DNA of 64,000 nucleotides from Anopheles merus (GCF_017562075.2 NC_054081.1:11096915-11160914), one strand, 5' to 3'; shown: positions 1-10,751, counted from the stretch's first letter. Made by a program: numbers and translations. Notes: generated by a model not told the origin, from the sequence alone.

Positions 1-1169
1 AATATGATACGAACAATAGCATGCGTTTCCGAATGCCGCCAGGCCACCTTTGTGATCTTTTTCGAACGATTGTGTTTACAGGCAATGGGCTCAATTCACT
101 CGATATTGCACAAGGTGAATACCGAAAGATGGTGTGTCTGCCCGCTAAACAAATTTGAGCAGTTTGCGAGCTCGCCCCACCCGCACAACAAAATCGAGCA
201 GTTTTTGAGCTCGCTTTCTAGCTCGCTTTCCGCCGAAACCGATCGAGAAAGCGAGCAGAAATGTCCGAAGAACCGATCGAAACTCTTGATCAGTTGAAGC
301 GTTTACGGTATTTCGAGAGAGCGCGCTGTATGTGTATGTCTCTTTCTGACAAAAAAGCTCGGGTACGCGACCGTGTTGGCGCAAAAATGTTTATGGCCGA
401 AAAATAGTTCACACCCACGTTCTCTTTCTCCCCTCTATCTAAATTGAGTTTTTGCTCTCTATCTACATTGAGTGAGTGGCTGAGAAGTTTTCGGTCGCTT
501 TGCGCTGCGGGAGTTGTTATGTTGCGATCCGTGTTATGCTCTGTGGAGTCCTGGCGTAAGATTTCGAGTAGACGATACTACTCGCAACCCTCATAATGTT
601 TGGCGGGCAAGTGCCATCAAAAGTGATAGTTGATCGTAACTACCCAAATAGCCAGAATTGCTTAAGCAGCTCATTTTGGCACGCTAAAGATCGCTGCTCT
701 AATTCGCCTTTTGCAGTAGATAAACAGCATCAAAGTTCTATGTGGGTCTTTCAAACAGCGCCTAAGCAGCTTCCTTATGCCACGATGCCAGGGATTATTT
801 TTCTTTGTGTTTTACTTTCAAGCAAGCGTCATCGATGAAATAAACAACAAGATTTGTTTCGTTTAAACACATATGTATATTTTTTAATCTTTTGTATTGA
901 TGAATTACACAAAATTTTACACAATTTACTGATAATTCACAATCACTTCACTCAATATTCATTCTTCATTTAACGAATCTAACTTGTGCAGCAGCAATGA
1001 GATTATTGCCGGCGTTTGTCTTTGACACTTTGACAAGAGCCACCTTGAACCGATGTCATGCATTAAAAAGCTATAAAGTTCCACCAAGTTCAGCACCCTT
1101 TCTTAACAAGCCTTCAAGTTCCATCATGAACCCTACATATAGTGCTAATCAGCCGCAAAGTTCCAAAGC
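1..1169 (+). repeat. Third, partial copy of the palindrome-arm sequence (direct orientation to the left arm)
   Basis: This stretch repeats the segment at about 15527-16728 base for base, with roughly a dozen substitutions, a 24-bp gap near 224 and a few small indels, about 1% divergence. It runs off the left edge of the window, so its true length is unknown. It stops at 1169, just before the 5' LTR of the retrotransposon; the next four bases (cgca) have no match in the arm. The ORFs in it are short and identical in kind to those in the arm copy; I see no gene. It implies that the palindrome belongs to a larger amplified family. Confidence 0.9.
643..1169 (+). mobile_element. MITE with CCCAAATAGCCAG terminus, 3' end lost
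   Basis: It begins with TA followed by CCCAAATAGCCAG, exactly as the complete 664-bp element at 16195-16858. The 3' terminal repeat is missing because the sequence switches to the LTR retrotransposon at about 1170. It has no coding capacity. Confidence 0.8.
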
Positions 1170-1172
1170 GCA

Positions 1173-1505
1173 AGCGACCTTGCCCGCTACGATCCGTTTT
1201 CGATAAGGCTACGTGTAGCTGCGGCTAAAGGGGCGGCCGTGAGAATAAATATTGCGGATAGTTGCGAGAGGAGAACGAGCGAACCAAAAAACCGAGAGAG
1301 CGAGCGATCGGACGAAGCGGTACGATGATCGAGCGGTTTTGCGGCGCGATGGCGAAAAAAAGACGCGGCACTTTGGTAACGGTTATCAGGTGGTTTGGTG
1401 GTGGTTTTGGCTCGTGCAATAAAGTTTTTAGTTGGTTTGGCGTAATACCAAATAAAAATAATTTAATAATTGGTTTAATTTTAAAAAGAAAGTAGTTAGT
1501 CGTTT
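1173..1505 (+). repeat. 5' LTR
   Basis: It is identical to 7873-8205 except for c/t near 1233 and g/a near 1351. It begins agcgacc and ends gtcgttt, which are imperfect inverted ends. Boundaries are set by where the two LTRs stop matching, so they are good to a few bases. Confidence 0.92.
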
Positions 1506-1509
1506 CATG

Positions 1510-1521
1510 TGGTGACAGCGG
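1510..1521 (+). other. Probable primer-binding site
   Basis: The sequence TGGTGACAGCGG starts five bases after the LTR. It begins with TGG, as expected for pairing with the CCA end of a tRNA primer. I cannot assign the tRNA with confidence. Confidence 0.5.
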
Positions 1522-1803
1522 AAAAGCGCAAAATTTTTAGCGCAGGTAACATTTCTGACTGGTGTGCAAAAAACGGGAGTAGCTGGTGAAATTTTTTTTT
1601 GGGTAAGTGGTGGCGGAAAATAGCAGCGTTATAGTGAGTGATATTAAATTATAGTGAATAATACTACACATAATTCTTTTGAATCTTTTATTAATTCGTT
1701 TTAAATATAATTAGAAAAAAATACATAAATAGTTAAGATAGTTTGTACGATCTTTCTCTTTGTAATTTATTCCCAAATCCTTCATTTTATTTTCGGGCGT
1801 AAG

Positions 1804-3027
1804 GTGATGAACAATAGGGTGTTAGCACTTAGAAATAGAGCAATTCAAATTAATACAGGTAGCTTAACTAATATTTGTGCATTCCAACCTACATACAACT
1901 TAAACTCCACAACTGTTAGCGAATCCTGTATGAATCAGGAATATAGTTATAAAGAACGCCTCCAGATCCTCAAAGCAGAGCTTCTTAACCAAAGTGTCGA
2001 AATCGAGAGAGCGTTAAACGGTACAATTTCAAGTATGGCGTACGAATTTCCGATAGAGAAAGCAATGCTTTACATTTCGGAATATCACGGAACAGCAAAA
2101 GATCTGGACGGTTTTCTATATCAAATAGAGTATTTTGCGAAACAAATTCCTGAAGGGGAATCAGAAGAAGACCTTATACGAACGGTAATGTTCAAATTGA
2201 AGGGAGAGGCTGCGGGTTCTTTTAATCGAATTTTGGATGATTCGTGGAACAGTGTTAAAATGAATCTGATAAAAGTGTTTGGAGAAAAGTTTAGCTTGGA
2301 AGCCATTTTCCAGCAAGTCGAGACGCTGCAACAAGAGGTCAATGAACCTTTTTCCATATACAAAGAAAGAGTGATGAAACTTAAAGAACATATTATTAAT
2401 AACGATAGAGCAAATACGGAAGATTCATACGCACTTAAAAACTTAAAAATACATTTCTTGGCTGGTTTAAAGAACCCGGAATTAAAAACTCTTGCGAGAA
2501 CCAATAAGCATCTCAGTTTTGATGAACTTTTGGAATATCTCCAGGAAGAGGTAGTGCAAATCGAACATATCCGAAAGATCGAGGAAAGATTAAACCGCAC
2601 GCAATTTTTCGAAACTTACAACAATGAGAGTTCCATGAACCCGTGCCAAAACAGCTATAATTACACCTATCCAAATAACCAAACTGCTCCTAATGTAGAT
2701 TGTAGCACTGATAGTAGAAAACGCTGCGATAATGGTAACAGTAGCTTAAACCATTCACATTTTAATAATTTTGGGATACCCCAACACAACAGTACAACAT
2801 ATAATACTAATCCTCCTAATTTTAATAACAATTATTCACGCCCGAGAAGATACTTTACACCATATAGAAACAATAACACACAAAACACAATACCTCAAAA
2901 TAATTTTACACAAGGGCCTTCTCAAAACAACCTCTACAATAACTCTAACAGCTCACACAATCATCAACAATCCGATAATCCGACTGTGAATAAAAAAACT
3001 AAAACAAGGAACACTAGTCAATCTTAA
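1804..3027 (+). CDS. Gag-like protein of the LTR retrotransposon
   Basis: An open frame of 407 codons sits 5' of pol inside the LTR pair. Residues about 80-270 look like a Ty3/Gypsy capsid region: charged, helical, with text such as FLYQIEYFAKQIPEGESEED and LAGLKNPELKTLA. The C-terminal third is very rich in Asn, Gln, Ser and Tyr, with basic patches (SRPRRYF). No CCHC zinc knuckle is present, which is seen in several Gypsy-clade Gag proteins. The frame is intact, unlike pol downstream. The start is the first in-frame ATG after the leader. A relic of a related gag tail lies in the palindrome arms at about 12890-13296. Confidence 0.85.
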   Translation: MMNNRVLALRNRAIQINTGSLTNICAFQPTYNLNSTTVSESCMNQEYSYKERLQILKAELLNQSVEIERALNGTISSMAYEFPIEKAMLYISEYHGTAKDLDGFLYQIEYFAKQIPEGESEEDLIRTVMFKLKGEAAGSFNRILDDSWNSVKMNLIKVFGEKFSLEAIFQQVETLQQEVNEPFSIYKERVMKLKEHIINNDRANTEDSYALKNLKIHFLAGLKNPELKTLARTNKHLSFDELLEYLQEEVVQIEHIRKIEERLNRTQFFETYNNESSMNPCQNSYNYTYPNNQTAPNVDCSTDSRKRCDNGNSSLNHSHFNNFGIPQHNSTTYNTNPPNFNNNYSRPRRYFTPYRNNNTQNTIPQNNFTQGPSQNNLYNNSNSSHNHQQSDNPTVNKKTKTRNTSQS

Positions 3028-3174
3028 TAAAAACACTAGTGTTCCTACAAACCAAAATAATATATTCTTCTTCGGTTCATGTCAAGAACATCAGAATAAA
3101 TATGATAACGGTTTATGTAGCGATTTTGTAGAAGAGAGTGAATTGCTTAATATCGATTATATTAAAGACGGTAA

Positions 3175-6100
3175 ATTAATGGCCAAAATTTATCGAAATG
3201 TATGGGAGCAAAAGAAATTTATTATTTAATTGATACTGGAGCCTGCTTTAACTTTCTAAGTTTGGAATTGGCAAAAGAGCTTGGGGCATCTTCAATAGAT
3301 TATAATGATAATATAAAATTTGCTAGTTTTGATGGAATAGTATCCGACACAGTAGGTTCAATTCTAATTAACTTACATATTGGTAGGTCAACATACCCAA
3401 TAAAATTTTATATAATTAAAACACTTAATGTCCCAGGACCAGGGGCCGGTCTGGTGGTACAGTCGTCAACTCGTACGACTTAACAACACGCCCGTCATGG
3501 GTTCAAGTCCCGAATAGACCGTGCCCCCATACGTAGGACTGACTATCCTGCTATGGTAACAATAAGTCAATGAAAGCCAAGCTCACTTCACTAGTGGGTT
3601 CAAGCAGGCCTTGACCGACAGCGGTTGTTGTGCCAAACAAGAAGAAGAAGAGAATGTCCCAGGAATTTTGGGGGCAGAATTTCTAAAGCAATACACAGTA
3701 AAAGTCGATAAATACTTTCAAAGCATATCCTTAAAAAGTCCAGTTAACGGAGAGGTCAATGAAAGTAATATTGAAAAATTACCAATTGATAGCATTGAAT
3801 GCGATTTAGCTTCCCCACCAGAAGATTTCGAACTACTTCCACATATTGAGAAACAAGAAATAGATTGTGATGTAGTTGAAACAAGTAAGGAAATACAACT
3901 GATAGGTTCTGAAAGATATGTGGAATTGTTGAGAAAAATTAGTCTTGATCATTTAGAACAGACTACAGCGAAAGATATAAAAAATATCATTAATGATTTT
4001 AAAAATATATTTTATTTGCCAGGGGATAATTTAACATATACAGATGCAGCTTCACATGAAATAGAAACAAACTCTAATATTCCCATTTACAAACGCCAAT
4101 ATAGATTTCGGCAGCATTAAATACGATTATGGAGTTACATATAGAGGAAATGTTAAAGCAACAAATTATAAGACCTAGTAAGAGCCCTTGGAATGATCCC
4201 GTGATGTGCATACCGAAAAAATCTGATGTTGATGGGGAACGAAAATACCGGATTGTTGTTGATTTTCGAGCTCTTAATTTAATTACAAAGCCTTTCATTT
4301 ATCCAATTCCTCGGATAGATGATATAATGGATAACATTGGCCAAAGTAAATATTTTTCCACAATTGATCTAAAATCCGGGTTTTTCCAAATACCGATAGC
4401 ACGTAAAGACGCTGCGAAAACAGCATTTTCAACGTCTAAAGGACATTATGAGTTTTTAAGAATGCCAATGGGTTTGAAAAATAGTCCTTCAACTTTTCAG
4501 AAACTTATGAACACTGTTCTTTACGCTATACAACCCGTTAAGGCATTCGTGTACTTGGACGATATTGTAGTGTTTGGGGAATCAGAAGAGGAACATAATC
4601 TCAATTTGGAGAAAGTTCTAAACGGATTAAAACAGCACAACCTCAAGATTGAACCATCAAAATGTAAAATTCTTCATAAACAAATAAACTATTTGGGCCA
4701 CACTATAAATGAGGAAGGGATTAAACCTACATTAGCTAATGTTAAATCTATCTTAAATATGCCGATACCAAAAACTCTCAAGGAGCTACGTTCGTTTTTG
4801 GGAACCATTAATTTTTATGGGAAATTTCTTCCAAACGTTTCCAATATTCGCAAACCATTGCATGAATCATTAAAGAAAAATACAAATTTTGTTTGGAATG
4901 AAGGCTGTCAGCAAGCATTTGAAAAATTAAAACAACTTCTTACTTCTGAGCCTTTATTATTACGTCCTAACTATAATGATGTTTTTGTAATCACCACTGA
5001 TGCTAGTGATTACGCTCTCGGAGCAGTCCTTTCAAATGAGAAAACCATTGAAAGGCCAATTTCTTATGCTAGCAAAACTCTTGTGGGAGCAGAGAAACGA
5101 TACCACCCAATCGAGAAGGAGCTCTTGGCGATCGTGTGGGCCGTAGAGCACTTTAAACATTATGTCTATGGACAGAAGTTTATCATATACACTGATCATA
5201 GACCACTAGTGTCAATATGGAGACTCAAAGAAAATTCTCCAATTTTATCACGATTGCGATTAAGGCTCCAGGGATTAGAATGTGAAATAAGGTATAGAAA
5301 AGGGAAGGAGAATGTGGTTGCCGATTTTTTATCAAGGCTTCCTCAAATTAAACTGAGGGAAATACAAGAAGATGGACAAATTAAAACGGTAGCAGTCATC
5401 ACACGCCAACAAATCAAGAAAACCCTTATTTCAAATAACGAAGTAGAGGAAAGTATCGGTGGGCAAACTATGATGGATACTAAACAGGCAAATCACTGGG
5501 AAGATTTAATGAAAATGGATTTAGAAAGGGAAACAAGCGAACAAGAAAAACAGAGGAGGGACAAATTGAACAATTTAAAAGAAAAAGCAAAATTAAAATT
5601 TCAAAATTACACACCAGGTGATGATAAAGTGGAAATAGAAAGATCTGAAATTAACACCGTTCTTCAGGAGTTTCACGATGCTCCATTAGGAGGCCACTTA
5701 GGAACCAGAAGAATGAAAAGAAGGATTAAGGACTTATTCTTTTGGAAGGGGATGGACAAGGATATCGAAGGGTACGTAAGAAGTTGTAAATCGTGCCAGC
5801 TCAATAAGATAGGAAGATGCAACAAAATTCCTATGCAAATCACAACCACCTCAAAATATCCTTTTGAAAAAGTATACATGGATATTGTGATTTTACCAGA
5901 ATCGGAGAAAGGAAACAAATATGGATTGGTTATCCAAGATGATCTCTCCAGATATCTTATTGTAACACCCATGGGAAATCAAGAGGCAACAACAGTAGCC
6001 AAAGCCTTTGTAGAGGAGGTTATTTGCCTTGTAGGGGTTCCTATAGAATTAGTAACAGACCAGGGCACAAATTTTATGAGCCTGGTCATGAAAGATGTAT

Positions 6101-6677
6101 GTAAACTACTAAAAATTTAAAAAATCAATACTTCTGCATACCACCCTCAAGGAAATATAGTTGAAAGAGCCAATAGAGAATTAAAATATATTTAAGACAA
6201 TTTGTCGGGAAAAATTATAAATCTTGGGATAAAGTATTACCATATTTCGCTATGGAATACAATACGTGTATAAACACTTCGACAGGGTACACTCCATATG
6301 AGTTGGTTTTCGGGAGGAAAGCTAGATTGCCCACATCAATTTATAATCAAAACGAGAGGAAAAGATTGTACTCCGATTTTTGTGAAGAAATGCAAACAAA
6401 ACTAAAAGAGATGCACTTGATTGCTAGGGAAAATCTTATACAATCGAAACACAAAAGAAAAGAAAAGTACGACCAGAACGCTAATGAGTGGCAACCCATG
6501 TGGGGGGAAATGGTGCTGGTCCGGAACAATCAAACGGGTGTAGGGCAAAAGTTGCAAGGTATTTGGAGAGGACCGTATGAGGTGGTGGAAATACCAAGCG
6601 ATCAGACATGTGTAATAAGAAATGGGAAAAGGCTAGAGAAGGTCCACAACAACAGGTTGAAGAGGTTTAATGAATAA
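3175..6677 (+). pseudogene. Disrupted pol (protease, RT, RNase H, integrase)
   Basis: Pieces in order: a retropepsin with the DTG active site (YYLIDTGACF, about 3222-3252); reverse transcriptase from 4129 with the catalytic YLDDIVVFG (about 4552-4578); RNase H with TDASDYALGAVLS (about 4996-5035); an integrase HHCC zinc finger ending CKSCQLNK (about 5789-5812) and DDE-core segments DIVILPE and VTDQGTNF. The integrase C-terminal part continues at 6252-6677. Lesions are the SINE at 3439-3652, a frameshift at about 4118, an in-frame stop at 6118 and another stop at about 6195. Function is therefore lost in cis. Family identity is certain; the clade within Ty3/Gypsy would need a tree. Confidence 0.92.
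3439..3652 (+). mobile_element. tRNA-derived SINE inserted in pol (SINE200-like)
   Basis: The insert is bounded by a perfect 12-bp target duplication, aatgtcccagga, at 3427-3438 and 3653-3664. Its 5' part folds like a tRNA: it contains a RNA polymerase III B box (GGTTCAAGTCC at about 3501-3511) and an A-box-like TGGTGGTACAG (about 3453). It ends in an (aag)n tail. A second B-box-like block (gggttcaagcagg) lies near 3596. Length and tRNA origin suggest the Anopheles SINE200 family, but that name is from memory and unverified. Confidence 0.88.
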
Positions 6678-6976
6678 AAAAAAAAATAAAAAAAAATAGA
6701 ATAGATAAAAAAAAAATACCGAGTCTGCCCGGGATAAGGCACGTGCAAAAGGAGGAAATGCCCTGCACTAGGGTTAAGTTTAGATTAGGCAGATTAGGGA
6801 AAACGGAGCAGATTGAGAATAGGGCATAGCTAGGGCTACTTTAAGCAAAAGTAAAAATTAGGGTAAGAAAAATAATGTAAATGGATATGCATCAACATTT
6901 TTATAATAATGCAAATTTAGCTGAACGGGTTTAAAATTAGGATGTTATCAATTTATAAGCTTATTATATTAATTTT

Positions 6977-7225
6977 TACAGGGTTTCCCACGATTTATTG
7001 GTCAGATCCCATGATTTTTTGGTGCGTTCCCACGATATTTTGGTCGTATCCCATAGATTTTTGGTTCGTTCCCATAATAAATTGGTATTTTCCGCTTGGA
7101 TATCAATACAATGGGACCAAAAAATTCTGGGAAACGGCTAAAAAATCGTGGGAACGCACCAAAAAAATACGGGAACTCACTAAAAATTGATGGGATCCAA
7201 CCAATAAATCGTGGGAAACCCTGTA
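6977..7225. mobile_element. MITE built from inverted arrays of a 22-bp unit
   Basis: It starts with TA plus CAGGGTTTCCCACGATTTAT and ends with the exact reverse complement plus TA, so it has a TA target duplication as Tc1/mariner-type MITEs do. Each half is a degenerate tandem array of a roughly 22-bp unit resembling TCCCACGATTTTTTGGTGCGT, and the two halves are inverted. The whole could fold into one long imperfect hairpin. It lies in the non-coding 3' part of the LTR element. Confidence 0.85.
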
Positions 7226-7274
7226 TGCATATCCATAAGAAAAAAATTTGTAAAATTAGCGAATAAGGATTTCG

Positions 7275-7332
<58 letters not shown>
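7275..7332 (+). repeat. Poly(A) tract of 58 bases
   Basis: An uninterrupted run of about 58 A lies between the MITE at 6977-7225 and the 3' LTR. It may be the tail of a retroposed insertion or slippage expansion; no body of a retroposon is recognisable next to it. Its length is likely to vary between individuals and assemblies. Confidence 0.9.
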
Positions 7333-7333
<1 letters not shown>

Positions 7334-7872
7334 GTTAAGCAGGCTAACACTTTGAGGCACACATCACACATCACCACTGTACACACACACATACACTTTA
7401 CACGCACGGGTAGAACGCTACACGCACGGATGGAAGCGAAAAGCAAGCAAGCGAATTGATGGCATAGCGGCATAATATTCGATGTTCAATTAAAAGGTTG
7501 ATCTGGTGCGGTTGAGCGGATGAAGTTGATAGGACAGAGTTGATCAAATGCTCCCCCAGAGGTTGCTCTTAGCAGAGGATTGAACGAGCACACGGCAAAT
7601 TATTAGACAGCACCTAAAACAATAAGACGAAACAATAAGCACAGCGAAGCAGGTTGTTCGATCCGTATACTTAGGTTGCGAGAGATGCTAATAAGCCAAG
7701 AAGCAAGAAATCCTTTATAAGAGACAAAGCGATTGCTGGTGCACGGTACACGTTTATGCGACGGAAGTGGTAGGATAATTGAACGAATTGATAATATGCA
7801 GGCAGCAGGCTTGAAATAGAAGGCACATATGCAAATTTTCTTGCTTTCGAAAAAAAAAGTGTAATGACATGT

Positions 7873-8205
7873 AGCGACCTTGCCCGCTACGATCCGTTTT
7901 CGATAAGGCTACGTGTAGCTGCGGCTAAAGGGGTGGCCGTGAGAATAAATATTGCGGATAGTTGCGAGAGGAGAACGAGCGAACCAAAAAACCGAGAGAG
8001 CGAGCGATCGGACGAAGCGGTACGATGATCGAGCGGTTTTGCGGCGCGATGGCAAAAAAAAGACGCGGCACTTTGGTAACGGTTATCAGGTGGTTTGGTG
8101 GTGGTTTTGGCTCGTGCAATAAAGTTTTTAGTTGGTTTGGCGTAATACCAAATAAAAATAATTTAATAATTGGTTTAATTTTAAAAAGAAAGTAGTTAGT
8201 CGTTT
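7873..8205 (+). repeat. 3' LTR
   Basis: It is the same length as the 5' LTR (333 bp) with two substitutions. It is preceded by gaaaaaaaaagtgtaatg (about 7849), the best candidate for a polypurine tract though it does not abut the LTR. The sequence to its right (8206 on) does not continue the arm copy seen left of the 5' LTR. Confidence 0.92.
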
Positions 8206-9029
8206 TACAAAGCAGACCGTCGTGCAACAATTAATCTAGATGTGTTTCGCAGGACAGATAATTTCAATTTAATTATGCATGATGGATTTATATATAAAAT
8301 ATAAAGATTACAAAAAAAAAACAAACTCAACATTTTCATCGTTTTCTTTTTCTCCGTGCAACCAATACGTTTAACTACAACAGTGCTACCTAGAAAAACG
8401 TGAAAGAACTCGACGAACCATTTTTTCTCTCTTTCCTATCATGCTATCACTCAGCCATATGCCTTTTACTTTATACTATCTAGTAGAAAAATCAATTCAG
8501 ATAAAACTTGATGAACACCATTATTGTTTGCTTCACATTTAATCTGATTAACATAATTGTCAATAAGAAAAACGGCAATTGAAGTAAGTGCATTTAAACA
8601 ATAAAAATTATTTTCGTATTTTGTATGCACATATAACACTGTTTTCAGGCAACCTAGTAAAACATGATAAAGAGGGTCATGAAAGAAGATTTTATGATTG
8701 TTATAAAGCTAAGGATGATGTACTTGATTGATATTTGGAGTCTATGTTATGCATTTAAAAATATTTTAAATAATTGTAAAATTCAGAGTTTTTAAACTGA
8801 TAGATAACATGTTTTTCTAGGCATCTTAAGTCAACGTATGAGTTTTATCAAATGATAATAATAATTTAAAATGCAACGCATACTCGGGTAGGTAGTTATA
8901 GAAATGAAGTTTAATCTATCGAAGATGGTTGATGATAGCCGATAGCCATCGAGATGAAGCGGAATATATGTTTTTCGAAAGTTTTAAAACACATTAGGGC
9001 ATGGGTGAATGAGATTCTTCCGTACCCCG
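8206..9029. other. AT-rich intergenic stretch, no feature seen
   Basis: No long frame, repeat match within the window or terminal inverted repeat was found here. It is unique within the window. Confidence 0.6.
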
Positions 9030-9179
9030 ATGGCTGATAACTGTTCTAGCCCAAAACCGCCAGCGAGTTCGTCTACGTCAAAAGTGGCACCTTATCTCCG
9101 CGAATTCATCATCCACGCCGGCATAGCCAGTCAAAATGTCACCATCACCGTGATTCAAAGGGAGGACGTTCCAGACTAG
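9030..9179 (+). pseudogene. Possible gene fragment cut by a hAT-like insertion
   Basis: From an ATG at 9030 a 49-codon frame reads as plausible protein (for example VAPYLREFIIHAGIASQNV) and ends at a TAG formed by the first bases of the hAT-like element at 9177. Base composition here is more balanced than in the AT-rich DNA to its left. I do not recognise the family. It may instead be chance; no continuation is visible beyond the insertion. Confidence 0.3.
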
Positions 9180-9349
9180 TGATTAGTAAAGTTGGCATAA
9201 ATCCGGAGTCGACTCCGTTCCGACTCCGATAAATTCGGAATCGACTCCGGAAGGTAGGTCCGCCCTGCATCATCCGGAGTCGCCCGGAGTCGTCTGGAGC
9301 TGTCCGGAGTCGTTGGGAGTCGTTCGGAGTCGTTCGGAGTCCCTTGTAA
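9177..9349 (+). mobile_element. Truncated hAT-like element with GGAGTC minisatellite
   Basis: It starts TAGTGATTAG and then becomes a degenerate (GGAGTCGTYC)n array. This is the same layout as the complete elements at 28313-29117 and 45462-46120. Its 3' end is missing because the palindrome arm begins at 9350. The junction carries a 13-bp tandem duplication, cccttgtaaccga twice (about 9337-9362). Confidence 0.65.
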
Positions 9350-9846
9350 CCGACCCTTGTAACCGAACGGACAATATCAATACAGGTACAACACACGCAC
9401 ACAAAAATGCTATCCTTGCTACACCTCTCTTAAACAGTGCGATTAAAATAAACTGAGAGACAAACCACTGGTGTTATTTTTGTTTTGTTTTTTGCTTGGG
9501 TTTTATTATAATTGCTCATAGTTCAAATACAAAAATCATCTAATTCTTTTACTTATATCTCATCTGGGAGGTTAAATGTTATAAATGCAAAAACTGAGAA
9601 AGTAAAACGCTTTCATTGAAAACATGTGTAAAGAATAATGTAGTAAAGAATTAAAAACCTAACTGGCATCAGATTAAACTCAAAGCGAGGAAGTAAATTG
9701 AACGGTCTAGCTTGAAAAAACATTAGATACGAATGATGAATTACTAATCGAACTGCTTACAGCAGCATAACTGTGTAGCTATAAAAAATATATATTTGAC
9801 CTATATATTTTTGAAAAAAAAAAAAATAATAAGGAATAGTGAAAAG

Positions 9847-9868
9847 CCATGGACTTGGTTGTCCATGG
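9847..9868 (-). promoter_or_regulatory. Perfect 3'UTR stem-loop after the Tudor gene (left copy)
   Basis: An 8-bp perfect stem CCATGGAC/GTCCATGG with a 6-base loop starts 14 bases after the stop codon. It is unchanged in the right arm. Function is unknown; it does not match the 6-bp stem and 4-base loop of histone mRNAs. Confidence 0.5.
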
Positions 9869-9882
9869 GTGTTGGAAATTAT

Positions 9883-10751
9883 TTACTGCTTGGGAACAGC
9901 AACCAAATATTCTTCGTCCAATAATTTTTGGTAGACGAGCGTCTGGCAGTCTATTGCTGTGTATAGCTCTACCTCTACCAAACCCGTCTTACCCTGCTCC
10001 ACGTCAGGGCGCTGAATAACTCGCACGTAAAACGATGCTTCTGCAAGAAGCTTTTGCAGCCGTCCGTAAACCTCTACACTGGGTAGTTCGGCGTTTGCCT
10101 GAACGCCCGCCAGCCGCACACATGCATAATTCAATGGTACCAAACGCAATTCTAGCGGGCACTCGCAGATATCCCTCTTCGGCATAATTTCCTCACTGAG
10201 ATAGTCCACGTGCACCACACGCACGGCATCTTGCACATCGTCCACCTGCTTGATGATTGCCCGGTAGTACAAGCCGTCCTCACTGTACGGAGCAAGGCAT
10301 GGTGCACCCGCCACGAACATACCCGCCTGCTCCTGCTCGCCTGCTGCCTGCATCTGGGACGCTGCCACGGCCTGCACGTTCTGGTGCAACCAATGCATCT
10401 GCTGGACAAATTCATTCACAAGGGGACAGATGTAGAGTACTGGATGACCGGTACAATAAGTTATAATATCTGCAAAGAACCCTTCCACCCACGGTTCAAT
10501 CGCCATTTGGTAGGGGAAATGCGCTGCTATCATGTCACCATTTATCGCCAAGCTGCGTTCCAACGCACAGTCCGAATCTGGCAAGGCATTCTCAACCGAA
10601 GCATCGGGAGCATTAAAATTTACCACATAAAATTGACTGCCGGTCGTTTGGCATCCCGCATCCGAGGTCATGACCGGAGTGGACTCGTTCTGCATCATCA
10701 TCACGAAACACCCAATGCAGGATCCTGTACGAATTTTACGTTGGTAAAAAT
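9883..10751 (-). CDS. Single Tudor-domain protein, left-arm copy
   Basis: This is an intact terminal exon. Tudor domains bind dimethyl-arginine marks, typically on Piwi proteins or splicing factors, so a germline small-RNA role is a reasonable guess only. Recognisable features: a Tudor core with APYSEDGLYYRAII and VHVDYLSEE, and a following SN-like part (ELYTAIDCQTLVYQKLLDEE) as in extended Tudor domains. The domain fills most of the last 190 residues. The N-terminal part carries SDAGCQTTG. The 5' limit is set at a splice acceptor (tatatttacag) rather than at the upstream ATG at 10767, which would lie in the intron; the first ATG in this exon is at 10701 (three in a row). Any upstream exon was not identified. 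Ten codons differ from the right-arm copy, all amino-acid changing. Confidence 0.8.

Larger units (their letters stand above)
1173..8205 (+). mobile_element. Gypsy-type (Ty3-like) LTR retrotransposon, recent but defective
   Basis: Two 333-bp LTRs (1173-1505 and 7873-8205) differ at only two positions and bracket gag (1804-3027) and a pol region ordered protease, reverse transcriptase, RNase H, integrase (about 3175-6677). Integrase after RNase H is the Ty3/Gypsy order. No env-like frame lies between pol and the 3' LTR. The copy is dead: a SINE splits protease from the rest of pol, a frameshift lies near 4118, and stops fall at 6118 and about 6195. Two LTR differences in 333 bp indicate recent insertion. 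The four bases flanking each LTR do not match, so no target duplication is visible and the locus was probably rearranged after insertion. Confidence 0.95.

Noticed and set aside
3439..3515. A tRNA gene by its B box and tRNA-like fold
   Set aside because: It continues into a SINE body with an (aag)n tail and a 12-bp target duplication, so it is a retroposed tRNA-derived element.
7180..7473. ORF containing a long poly-Phe or poly-Lys run
   Set aside because: Created by the 58-base poly(A) tract.
6678..7872. An envelope gene for the LTR element
   Set aside because: The 1.2 kb between pol and the 3' LTR has no frame longer than about 80-100 codons and is occupied by a MITE, a poly(A) run and AT-rich DNA.
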